A stretch of DNA of 14,409 bases, taken from the NCBI GenBank assembly GCA_934699065.1, contig CAKUWD010000061.1, positions 1 to 14,409 of the forward strand, in the 5' to 3' direction. The notes beneath the pieces are model-generated. The model ran no database searches. It worked only from the letters and a program-made list of their open reading frames with translations, and was not told where the DNA came from. Position numbers and translations under genes: made by a program. The first letter of the stretch is position 1. Each line of letters begins with the position of its first letter. This DNA is from an uncultured Treponema sp. (GTDB lineage: Bacteria; Spirochaetota; Spirochaetia; Treponematales; Treponemataceae). Shown here piece by piece: positions 5,649-12,438 of this stretch.

Positions 5649-7328
5649 ATGATGAAACGAACTCTTATATTTCTCACCACTGCATTCCTGTTATTTTCAG
5701 GCTGCAGTGCAAAACAAAAGGATGCTCAGGTCATTGAAAACTCAGACGGCTCTGTAAGCATCACAAGGATTGATGAAGATGGAAAAGCCATTCTCTTCAA
5801 TAAAAAATTCAATGGTGCAACAAATGTAACTCAGGTAAACCTTGCACAAACTTCACGCGCAAATCCGGTTATTGTAGATTTGTCTGCATACGAAGGAAAA
5901 GATATTGATATTCAGTTTTCCTGCGAAATGCTCGTAGAAGACAAAACAAGAGAAAAAACTCAGATTGTATGGATGATTAATGAACTTAATGAAAACATGC
6001 CAAAGCTTTTTGACCGCAAGGTTGAAAACGGAAAATGGTTTTCTGTAAACAAACACATCACCATCCATCTTTCAGGAAAACGCCAGCTCTATATTTCTGG
6101 AGCAGGCCTTAACAAAGATTCTTCTACATTCTACATCAAAAACTTCAAGCTGCGACTTAACGGCGAAGGTCTTACAAAAAATGCTCCTCAGCCGGCTGTA
6201 TGGACAGATGTAACTGGCGTAAAAGAAGTTCTTAAAGACTATTTTGACTATTTTGGTTTCTGTGTTTCATACAACAACACCTTCAAAGAGCCTCTTTTAC
6301 AAAAAGGACTTCCTATTCATGCAAACTGTATAACAATGGAAAACGAATTTAAGCCGGACTTCATTTTCGCCTGGACAAAACCAAATAAACTCACAGAATT
6401 CCGCGGCGAAGACGGAAAACTCTACGAGGTTCCGGCAGATATTCCAAGCTTCAAACAGATGGACAGCATTCTGTCAGATATGAAAAAGCTTGGGCTTAAA
6501 ATGCGTGGACATGTTCTCGTGTGGCACAGTCAGACTCCGGTATGGTTCTTCCAGAAAAATTACAGCCGTAACGGAGAAACTGATCTTGTAAACCCAGCTG
6601 AAATGAATGCCCGAATGGAATGGTATATCAAAACTGTTCTTGAACATGTTGCTGACTGGGAAAAGAAAAACAATAACGGCGAACACATGATTTTAGCCTG
6701 GGACGTTGTAAACGAAGCTGCATCAGATAATTCAACAGAAACAAACTATCTGAGAGATGATTCTTCAAGTAAATGGTTTGCTATTTACAAAGATGTAACA
6801 TTTATCGTAAATGCCTTCCGTTATGCAAATAAATATGCTCCAAAAGATGTAGAACTCGTATATAACGATTATGGCTGTTCATCACCAAACAAGAACAAAG
6901 CAATCTGTAAAATCATAGATGCCATTCAGGCAGCACCAGATGCCCGCATAGATGCAGCTGGAATGCAGACTCATATAAGTATAAATGATTCAGCTGCAAA
7001 CTTTGAAAAAGCCGTTAAAAACTTCCTCGCAAAAGGAATTAATGTTCAGATTACCGAAATGGACGTTGCAAACGGGGCTTCAAACTACAATGCAATGAAG
7101 CTCAAAGACTGCTACAAAACCTACTTTAAGATGTTTATTGCAAACCGCAAGCAGCCTGGCAAAAAAGGTATTGAAGGAGTAACTCTCTGGGGAGTCCGAG
7201 ATGAATGGACCTGGCTAAATAGCATGCACAAAGGTCATACCCAGTATCCGCTTCTCTTTAATGACAAAAATTACTACTGTAAACCTGCATATTATGGCGT
7301 AATCGAAGCAGCAGAAGAGTCAAAATAA
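5649..7328 (+). CDS. Endo-1,4-beta-xylanase, GH10 family lipoprotein
   Basis: This 559-residue enzyme hydrolyses internal beta-1,4 bonds of xylan. The signal peptide ends in lipobox FSGC (Cys19), so it is predicted to be anchored in the envelope, perhaps at the cell surface. Residues about 45-180 form a beta-rich non-catalytic domain that resembles xylanase-linked carbohydrate-binding modules (CBM22-like is a guess). The GH10 barrel follows: HVLVWHSQTPVWF at 288-300, the acid/base Glu356 in WDVVNEA, MQTHIS, the nucleophile Glu470 in VQITEMDV, and EGVTLWGVRDEWTW near the C-terminus. Both catalytic residues are present, so the enzyme should be active. The first of two adjacent ATGs (5649, 5652) is used here, and neither has a clear Shine-Dalgarno. 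A second lipoprotein gene begins 53 bases downstream. Confidence 0.95.
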   Translation: MMKRTLIFLTTAFLLFSGCSAKQKDAQVIENSDGSVSITRIDEDGKAILFNKKFNGATNVTQVNLAQTSRANPVIVDLSAYEGKDIDIQFSCEMLVEDKTREKTQIVWMINELNENMPKLFDRKVENGKWFSVNKHITIHLSGKRQLYISGAGLNKDSSTFYIKNFKLRLNGEGLTKNAPQPAVWTDVTGVKEVLKDYFDYFGFCVSYNNTFKEPLLQKGLPIHANCITMENEFKPDFIFAWTKPNKLTEFRGEDGKLYEVPADIPSFKQMDSILSDMKKLGLKMRGHVLVWHSQTPVWFFQKNYSRNGETDLVNPAEMNARMEWYIKTVLEHVADWEKKNNNGEHMILAWDVVNEAASDNSTETNYLRDDSSSKWFAIYKDVTFIVNAFRYANKYAPKDVELVYNDYGCSSPNKNKAICKIIDAIQAAPDARIDAAGMQTHISINDSAANFEKAVKNFLAKGINVQITEMDVANGASNYNAMKLKDCYKTYFKMFIANRKQPGKKGIEGVTLWGVRDEWTWLNSMHKGHTQYPLLFNDKNYYCKPAYYGVIEAAEESK

Positions 7329-7340
7329 AAACATTTAAAG

Positions 7341-7397
7341 AAGTTCCCTTTTTCCGCCGATAATGATATGAGGTGATTTTTATGAAAAAGGGAACTT
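7341..7397 (+). promoter_or_regulatory. Perfect inverted repeat enclosing the RBS and start codon of the downstream lipoprotein gene
   Basis: AAGTTCCCTTTTT (7341-7353) and AAAAAGGGAACTT (7385-7397) are perfectly complementary over 13 bp and extend by a G-U and an A-U pair. The 31-base loop holds the Shine-Dalgarno AGGTGA (7371-7376) and the ATG (7382-7384), and the 3' arm begins at codon 2. In mRNA this would form a long stem that keeps the initiation site in a loop and blocks the bases just after the start codon. It could control translation of the lipoprotein after the xylanase. A cis-regulatory role is inferred. Confidence 0.55.
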
Positions 7398-8236
7398 TTG
7401 TTTTTTATACACTTTTCTTATTCCTTTGCTTTTTTATTTCTGCCTGCAAAGTTGAAGTCCAGGATCAAAAGCTTTTACAAAAACCAGATATTGATATTTC
7501 AGATAAGCAGGTAACTTTAATAATCCACAAAATAAGCTCAACAACTGGTTATATTAATATTTACAGACAGGACGTTACCGATGCTAACAATCCTTCTGAA
7601 ATAATAAATGTTGGAATCATCTATCCAAATGCCCTTCCGTCAGATGACAAAACATACAGATATATCGATAAACTTGTTCATCAAAAATCAAATTATATCT
7701 ATCGGGTAAGATATGCCGATTCAGACGGCTACCATTACACAAACTGGTCTAATACAATCACTATAGATGAAGAATTCCAGGGCGCTTATCCGCAGATCAC
7801 AAATCTTACATATCAGTGCCCTTCTTCACTATCTTTTACTTATGATGAAACTGATTTTAAACTTTTACTCTCGGGAACTGTAACTCCACCTGATATTGAA
7901 GACTTCGATACATATCACCCAATGATTATTGTAAATAATGGAATAAAAACAGAAGTTTTTAAAATCTCCCCAAATTCATTATCAGATCAGGAACCAATTG
8001 CACTAAAAGATCATCTTTCATCTGACTTTATGGATGTTCCTATTATTATAGAAGGAATTCTTGCACAAAAAGATGAATACATTAATCCTGAAGCTGAACC
8101 TATTGATCGTATTCTTAAAACAGTTTACTGGACTGAATCAAAATGGATTAAGATCAAAGGATATACAGATAATCGCATTACAATTCCTTCAGTAAAGAAT
8201 AATTCCGGCCTTGATTATACAAGAAAAGTTCAGTAA
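7382..8236 (+). CDS. Lipoprotein of unknown function with fibronectin-III-like region
   Basis: This 284-residue protein has a signal peptide ending in lipobox ISAC (Cys at about residue 22), so it is predicted to be an envelope lipoprotein. I do not recognise a named family. Residues about 35-125 have alternating hydrophobic strands with GYINIYRQDV and a YRYIDKLVHQKSNYIYRVRYAD-like pattern. This is typical of fibronectin type III or similar beta-sandwich domains, which often act as spacers or glycan-binding modules in carbohydrate-active systems. The remainder is also beta-rich with no catalytic motif. The ATG at 7382 has AGGTGA with a 5-base spacer; an upstream in-frame GTG at 7373 overlaps that site and is rejected. 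Its position 53 bases after a xylanase suggests a helper role in xylan binding, which is inference from context. The start lies in the loop of a strong inverted repeat. Confidence 0.75.
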   Translation: MKKGTFVFYTLFLFLCFFISACKVEVQDQKLLQKPDIDISDKQVTLIIHKISSTTGYINIYRQDVTDANNPSEIINVGIIYPNALPSDDKTYRYIDKLVHQKSNYIYRVRYADSDGYHYTNWSNTITIDEEFQGAYPQITNLTYQCPSSLSFTYDETDFKLLLSGTVTPPDIEDFDTYHPMIIVNNGIKTEVFKISPNSLSDQEPIALKDHLSSDFMDVPIIIEGILAQKDEYINPEAEPIDRILKTVYWTESKWIKIKGYTDNRITIPSVKNNSGLDYTRKVQ

Positions 8237-8249
8237 TTTATTCTGACAA

Positions 8250-8278
8250 TTGAACAAAATATGTAAAAATGGTATTTT
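8250..8278 (+). promoter_or_regulatory. Candidate promoter of the RNA methyltransferase gene
   Basis: TTGAAC (8250-8255) and TATTTT (8273-8278) are separated by 17 bases. The ATG at 8288 follows the -10 box by 9 bases and has no Shine-Dalgarno, so a start point near 8285 would leave a leader of only a few bases. Each hexamer matches consensus at 4 of 6 positions and the area is AT-rich, so this is tentative. Confidence 0.3.
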
Positions 8279-8287
8279 TAGACCAGT

Positions 8288-9445
8288 ATGAATACTCTGG
8301 TCGCTTTATGCGCTGTTGGAGCCGAGCGAATTCTCGGTAACGAAATTAAACATTTAGGTTATAAACTCAATGGAAATGCACCAGGACGCGTAAGTTTTCT
8401 TGGTGATGATGACGCTCTTTTTAAAGCAAATCTTTGCCTGCGTACAGCAGACCGAGTTTACCTGCAACTGGCAGAATATGATGCCCTTGATTTTGACGCA
8501 CTCTATGATGGTACTTACGCAATAGACTGGCAGGATTATTTAAATAAAGATTCTCGCGTTGTTGTTGATAAAGTTCGAACCTACAAAAGTAAACTGAATT
8601 CAGAACACTCAATTCAGGGAATTGTTCATAAAGCAATTTATACAAAACTTGGTGATGTATGGAAAATGTCTTCTATGCCTGAATCAGGCGAACAGAGTGA
8701 TATTCGTGTTTATGTAGATGAAAACAAGGTTTTAGTGCTTCTGGATTTATCAGGCCTCCCTCTTCATAAGAGAGGCTATCGCGTAGACGGTGGTATTGCT
8801 CCTCTCCGCGAAACTCTTGCCGCTACCCTTCTTCAGGAAATGATGTGGAGACGTAAAACTCCGCTTCACGATCCTTTCTGCGGTTCGGGAACCATTGCAA
8901 TTGAGGCTACTCTTTACGCATTCAATGTTGCTCCGGGCTTTGGCCGCCGCTTTGCTTTGGAAAATCTGCCGATTTTTAATGCGGAACGCGCAAAAAAAAT
9001 TAGAAACGAAGAAGCTGCCAAAATCCGTACAGATGTAGAAGTTCGTATTACGGGTTCTGATATCGATGATGCCGCAGTAGAGCGTGCCCGTAAAAACGCC
9101 GAGTACGCCTGTGTTATGGCAGGCCGTGCTTTAAAATCCATCGACATAAGTGCACATATTCCTCGCCCTGATTTTATTCAGTCTGATTTTGCAGATCTGG
9201 AAGCACCTTATGATAAAGGGCTTCTTCTCTGTAATCCTCCATACGGTGAACGCCTTGGCGATGCAGATCAGGCTCGTGAGTTATACAAAAAAATGCAGAG
9301 TCTCTGGACTGATTTTAACGGCTGGGATATTGGTATTATCACATCAAATCCTGATTTTCAGGAAAACTTTGGTCATAAAACTTCGGCAATTAAGAAAATT
9401 AAAGCCGGAAATCTTGATACTTCATTTTATATTTACCGAAGATAA
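8288..9445 (+). CDS. THUMP-domain class I SAM-dependent RNA methyltransferase (RlmL/YpsC-like)
   Basis: This 385-residue protein has an N-terminal THUMP-type RNA-binding region (about 1-160) and a C-terminal Rossmann methyltransferase domain. The SAM-binding motif is DPFCGSGTIAIEA from residue 195 and the catalytic NPPYG is at 316-320, a pattern of N2-guanine or N6-adenine methyltransferases. Size and layout match B. subtilis YpsC and the N-terminal half of E. coli RlmKL, which makes m2G2445 in 23S rRNA. The likely product is therefore a guanine-N2 modification of 23S rRNA, but the exact base is not proven, and such proteins are often mis-annotated as DNA methylases. No Shine-Dalgarno precedes the ATG. 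The TetR gene follows after 12 bases, with its Shine-Dalgarno overlapping this stop codon, so the two should be co-transcribed. Confidence 0.88.
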   Translation: MNTLVALCAVGAERILGNEIKHLGYKLNGNAPGRVSFLGDDDALFKANLCLRTADRVYLQLAEYDALDFDALYDGTYAIDWQDYLNKDSRVVVDKVRTYKSKLNSEHSIQGIVHKAIYTKLGDVWKMSSMPESGEQSDIRVYVDENKVLVLLDLSGLPLHKRGYRVDGGIAPLRETLAATLLQEMMWRRKTPLHDPFCGSGTIAIEATLYAFNVAPGFGRRFALENLPIFNAERAKKIRNEEAAKIRTDVEVRITGSDIDDAAVERARKNAEYACVMAGRALKSIDISAHIPRPDFIQSDFADLEAPYDKGLLLCNPPYGERLGDADQARELYKKMQSLWTDFNGWDIGIITSNPDFQENFGHKTSAIKKIKAGNLDTSFYIYRR

Positions 9446-9457
9446 GGAGAAAGCTAA

Positions 9458-10051
9458 ATGGCAATTGTTGTAGAGCACGACAAACGAAAGCAGGAAATAT
9501 TACAAAAGTCGCTCGATGTTTTTATTGAAGAAGGCTACGAAGATGCTACTTTCCAGAAAATTGCCGACCGCTGCGGAATCACCCGTACAACTCTTTACAT
9601 TTATTTCAAAAATAAACACGAAATCTTTCTGGGAAGTATAAAAGAGCTTCTTTCTGAACTTGAAAGTGCACTTAAAAAAATCATGGATACTTCAAGTCTG
9701 AATGCAGAGCAGTCTTTACGAAAAGTTCTCTCTACACTTGCTGACTCAATCGAAAGCAATAAAAAACTTTTCAGTGTTCTTTTGAACTATCTGATGCAGC
9801 TAAAAAAATCCGGAGTTGATACAAATGAAAGAGTTCGCCGCAGAGTAATCCGTTTGCGACACCTTTTAAGCACAATTCTTATTAAGGGCATTCAGTCAAA
9901 AGAATTTAAAGAAATCAACGTAAAAGATATAAACGACACTCTCTACGGCCTGCTCGAATCCGCAATTTTCCGCATTGCAGTCTTGAACAAGGATGATGTA
10001 GCCGACGTCCGCGCCGCCCTCAATACAACGGTAGATCTTTTCAAGGCATAG
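9458..10051 (+). CDS. TetR/AcrR family transcriptional regulator
   Basis: This 197-residue DNA-binding protein has an N-terminal helix-turn-helix at about residues 12-55: ILQKSLDVFIEEGYEDATF, then QKIADRCGITRTTLYIYFKNK, the classic TetR recognition helix with the Y-x-Y/H-F-K-x-K ending. The C-terminal part (about 65-197) is all-helical, variable and presumably binds an unknown ligand and dimerises. It starts 12 bases after the methyltransferase stop with an AGGAGA Shine-Dalgarno (9445-9450) overlapping that stop, indicating one operon. A regulatory target cannot be named. The palindrome upstream of the DUF624 gene is one testable candidate in the window, but no copy of that site lies next to this gene, which argues weakly against self-regulation through it. 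Confidence 0.9.
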   Translation: MAIVVEHDKRKQEILQKSLDVFIEEGYEDATFQKIADRCGITRTTLYIYFKNKHEIFLGSIKELLSELESALKKIMDTSSLNAEQSLRKVLSTLADSIESNKKLFSVLLNYLMQLKKSGVDTNERVRRRVIRLRHLLSTILIKGIQSKEFKEINVKDINDTLYGLLESAIFRIAVLNKDDVADVRAALNTTVDLFKA

Positions 10052-10071
10052 TTTAAACGAAAAAAAAGCGA

Positions 10072-10164
10072 TGGTTTCGATACACTTCGCTTCGCGAAGC
10101 ACTCAACCACCGCTCTTTACTAAACATACGGTGGTTGAGTAGCCCGAAGGGCGTATCGAAACCA
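10072..10164. repeat. Long inverted-repeat element, family with 4507-4660 (copy B)
   Basis: Outer arms TGGTTTCGATAC (10072-10083) and GTATCGAAACCA (10153-10164) and inner arms ACTCAACCACCG (10101-10112) and CGGTGGTTGAGT (10129-10140) fold into one long hairpin. The intervening pieces (CTTCGCTTCGCGAAG and GCCCGAAGGGC) are themselves small palindromes. It starts 20 bases after the TetR stop, between convergent genes. Only 5 bases separate it from the next repeat. Confidence 0.85.
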
Positions 10165-10169
10165 CCGTC

Positions 10170-10273
10170 GTCATGCTGAACCTTCGCAGCACAGCTGCTC
10201 GGAGACTCGCTAAAAATAGTCCACTGGACTATTTTTGCCCTGCTACGCAGTGCCGCTCCCTATGTTTCAGCAT
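10170..10273. repeat. Dispersed structured repeat, copy 2 (first copy at 3606-3747)
   Basis: The ends are ATGCTGAA (10173-10180) and TTCAGCAT (10266-10273). The core 10181-10261 matches copy 1 with seven substitutions. Six of them form three compensated pairs: A10188-T10196, T10217-A10231 and C10222-G10226. One is in the CTGC/GCAG loop. The right end finishes one base from the pheS stop codon. It lacks copy 1's extra left segment (about 3621-3651). Confidence 0.85.
10212..10236. terminator. Candidate bidirectional terminator hairpin in repeat copy 2
   Basis: AAAAATAGTCCA (10212-10223) and TGGACTATTTTT (10225-10236) are perfect inverted repeats around one base, with an A-run before and a T-run after the stem on both strands. 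It lies between the convergent TetR and pheS genes, exactly where a two-way terminator is useful. The AT-rich stem makes efficiency uncertain. Confidence 0.55.
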
Positions 10274-10274
10274 C

Positions 10275-11831
10275 TTAGAACTTAGCCTTTCTAAGTCTTA
10301 CCTTTTCAATATCCTCACAGAAGAGCTCACGAAGGTCATTCAAGCCAAGTGCCATCAATGCCATACGGTCAATACCGATACCCCAGGCAAGAACAGGACA
10401 ATCAAGCCCCATAGCCTTTGTAACTTCCGGACGGAAAATACCTGAACCACCAAGTTCGAACCAACCCAAAACAGGGTGTTTGATATGAACTTCGATAGAA
10501 GGCTCTGTGAACGGGAAGTAACCAGGAACATATTTAACTTCTTCTGCTCCGGCAATTTCTGTGGCGAACATCTTGAGCATACCCAAAAGGTCGCGCAGTG
10601 TTACGTCGTTACCGGCAATAATACCTTCTGTCTGATAGAAGTCAGAAAGGTGAGTTGCGTCTACCTTGTCGTAGCGGAAACAGCGGGCAATACCAAAGTA
10701 TTTACCAGGAACTTCAGCCTTGTGCAGCTGATGAGCCGACAAAACAGTTCCCTGTGAGCGCAAAATCAAGCGGCGTGTGAACTCGTTATCAAAAGTGTAG
10801 TTCCAGCCACGGCTACCAGTGTTTCCACCAGTTTCGTGGGCAGCTTTTACATTGCTCAAATATGGTTCTTCAATAAACTTTGCATGAGTAGGATTTTTAA
10901 TGCGGTATACATCGTGAATATCGCGGGCAGCATGGAACTGAGGCATGAACAAAGCATCACCGTTCCAGAATTCTGTTTCTACAAGCGGACCATCAAACTC
11001 CTGGAAACCAAGAGAACAAAGTTTGTCTTTTACAGACTCAAGGAACTGAACGTATGGGTTTGTACGGCCAGGAATAATACGAGCAGGTGGAATTGCAATG
11101 TTGTAACCACGGAAAGTTCCGTTTTTCCATTCACCTGAAGCAAGCATTTTTGGAGTGATTTCTCCAATTTCGTTACCTGTAACGCCTGCAGACTTAAGTG
11201 CATCGCGAACAGCCTCAAAACCACTCTGCAGCTTGTAGAATACAGTTTCGCGCTCAATCATCTTGAAAGGAGAATCTGCGGCGCCACGCTTTTTAGCAAG
11301 ACCGTCCATAGCTGAAACTTCAGCTGCAGACAAATCATCTTTATTAAGAAGGCCACCATCAGCAGAGATAGCCTTTTTTACAAGGTCCATAGTTGCCTTA
11401 ATACGCTCAGGAAGAGCAGCACCAGTGTATTCAACCTTCTTTTCTGCATTCATTTTAAGAACACCGTCTTTTACAAGCGGACCAAAAGCAGAACCTACGT
11501 CCTTCTGTTCAAGTCCAACTCCGGCAGCAATTTCCGGCATTGTGTGAGCTCCCTTATCCTTAAGGAAGTTTACCATGCGCTCTTCTACAGTGCCTGTTTC
11601 TGCAAGTTTGCGGCCCATTTCTGTAATTTCAAAGAATGTATGAGGTGTACGGCGAATCTCTTTTAAGAGTGATTTTCCAGAAAGCCATGAGAAAGCCTGA
11701 TTTGCGTGACCTTCCTTATATTCAAGTTCCTTCTGAAGTTTTTCTGAAGTAAGTTCATCCTTATCTGAATACTTTAACAAAACTTTAATTTCAAGCGGAT
11801 GAAGATTTTTAATGATGTTTTTTACGTCCAT
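10275..11831 (-). CDS. pheS: Phenylalanyl-tRNA synthetase alpha subunit, archaeal/eukaryotic type
   Basis: This 518-residue subunit carries the catalytic core of the alpha2-beta2 PheRS that charges tRNA-Phe. It is much longer than bacterial PheS (about 330-350 residues). It begins with winged-helix DNA/RNA-binding-like domains (about 1-190, starting NLHPLEIKVLLKYSD) as in archaeal PheS and eukaryotic FARSA. The class II core follows: RCFRYDKVDATHLSDFYQ at about 383-400 (motif 2), FPFTEPSIEV at 439-448 (Phe pocket), and GIGIDRMALM at 484-493 (motif 3). Spirochaete PheRS is known to be of this archaeal type, acquired by ancient transfer. The start at 11831 has a GGGAAA Shine-Dalgarno-like site; the frame is open upstream to a GTG at 11906, but that part lies in a hairpin repeat. 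The beta subunit gene is not adjacent. The stop codon is one base from a dispersed repeat. Confidence 0.95.
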   Translation of the reverse strand: MDVKNIIKNLHPLEIKVLLKYSDKDELTSEKLQKELEYKEGHANQAFSWLSGKSLLKEIRRTPHTFFEITEMGRKLAETGTVEERMVNFLKDKGAHTMPEIAAGVGLEQKDVGSAFGPLVKDGVLKMNAEKKVEYTGAALPERIKATMDLVKKAISADGGLLNKDDLSAAEVSAMDGLAKKRGAADSPFKMIERETVFYKLQSGFEAVRDALKSAGVTGNEIGEITPKMLASGEWKNGTFRGYNIAIPPARIIPGRTNPYVQFLESVKDKLCSLGFQEFDGPLVETEFWNGDALFMPQFHAARDIHDVYRIKNPTHAKFIEEPYLSNVKAAHETGGNTGSRGWNYTFDNEFTRRLILRSQGTVLSAHQLHKAEVPGKYFGIARCFRYDKVDATHLSDFYQTEGIIAGNDVTLRDLLGMLKMFATEIAGAEEVKYVPGYFPFTEPSIEVHIKHPVLGWFELGGSGIFRPEVTKAMGLDCPVLAWGIGIDRMALMALGLNDLRELFCEDIEKVRLRKAKF

Positions 11832-11851
11832 TTTTGTTTTTCCCGTATAAG

Positions 11852-11914
11852 AGATTGTCGTGTCAAGCCCGACAATGACACATTTTGTCATTCCCGTGCT
11901 TGACACGGGAATCT
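11852..11914. repeat. Paired REP-like inverted repeat in the pheS leader
   Basis: Two 29-base halves (11852-11880 and 11886-11914) are imperfect inverted copies separated by 5 bases. Each half is also a hairpin: ATTGTCG/CGACAAT in the left one, ATTCCCG/CGGGAAT in the right. The halves differ at five positions, four of which form two compensated base pairs and one lies in the loop. It fills most of the space between the upstream terminator and the pheS start, and resembles TGTCATTCCCG-type REP sequences seen in many bacteria. Confidence 0.8.
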
Positions 11915-11949
11915 AAAAAAATAAGCCGACAGTCTACACTGTCGGCTTA
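11915..11949 (-). terminator. Intrinsic terminator of the GGDEF-rhomboid-secreted protein operon
   Basis: A perfect 12-bp stem TAAGCCGACAGT/ACTGTCGGCTTA (11922-11933 and 11938-11949) with a 4-base loop is followed on the minus strand by seven T residues (11921-11915). It lies 33 bases after the stop of the last operon gene. This is a strong rho-independent terminator and separates that operon from pheS. Confidence 0.9.
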
Positions 11950-11982
11950 ATATTACCATATTTCAAATAAAAACAAAATAGG

Positions 11983-12426
11983 TTAGCGAACTAATTTTAT
12001 ATGTGAAGAATAAACAACCTTTCTCTGCTTGCGGTCATCCTTGTAAAACTTTGGCGCGGACTTCTCCATATATTTATACTGGAAATATTTATTATCTCTG
12101 ATAAATTTCTGAACATAAGCCATAACTGCATTCATTGCTTCACCTTCTGAATAGGTAACATACAATGTATCATAATAAATACGAATCTCATCATGCATAG
12201 GCATATATTCAGCTTTTATTGTTGCATTTTTATCAATTTCAGATTCTTTCAAACCAAGTTCTGCATAAGCATCTTTTAGAACTAAATTATATACCTGAGT
12301 TGTAAGCTTTTCGCGCTCCCATCTGTCTCTTTCAAATGGATCTTCCGGATTATCACCAATAGTTTCAGCAAATAATGAACCAAAAAGAACTGTGAAAACT
12401 GCTAACAAAGTTAATATCTTCTTCAT
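11983..12426 (-). CDS. Small secreted protein of unknown function
   Basis: This 147-residue protein has a clear signal peptide: MKK, a hydrophobic core to about residue 18, and a cleavage site after SLFA at about residue 20. The mature part is hydrophilic and charged, with acidic residues at the start (GDNPEDPFERDRWERE) and a lysine-rich C-terminus ending SSHIKLVR. No cysteine follows the signal, so it is probably periplasmic or exported, not a lipoprotein. I recognise no family. The ATG at 12426 has an AGAGGTGA Shine-Dalgarno that overlaps the stop codon of the preceding gene (12439-12441), so it is likely translationally coupled and the last gene of its operon. A terminator follows directly. 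Its signal-peptide end (SLFA) is like that of the upstream gene, suggesting shared export and perhaps a shared job. Confidence 0.75.
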   Translation of the reverse strand: MKKILTLLAVFTVLFGSLFAETIGDNPEDPFERDRWEREKLTTQVYNLVLKDAYAELGLKESEIDKNATIKAEYMPMHDEIRIYYDTLYVTYSEGEAMNAVMAYVQKFIRDNKYFQYKYMEKSAPKFYKDDRKQRKVVYSSHIKLVR

Positions 12427-12438
12427 AAAATCACCTCT

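Noticed and set aside
8264..8280. TAAAAAT-GGT-ATTTTTA hairpin before the methyltransferase gene as a terminator
   Set aside because: All-AT stem of 7 bp without GC pairs would be too weak, and it overlaps the candidate -10 region.
3606..10273. Repeats considered as a CRISPR array or transposon remnants
   Set aside because: Copies are single, far apart, strongly palindromic and have no regular spacers; no transposase, recombinase or Cas gene is present in the window.
11832..11906. Upstream extension of PheS to a GTG at 11906
   Set aside because: The extra 25 residues would be encoded by the hairpin repeat; the archaeal PheS N-terminus starts at the ATG at 11831.
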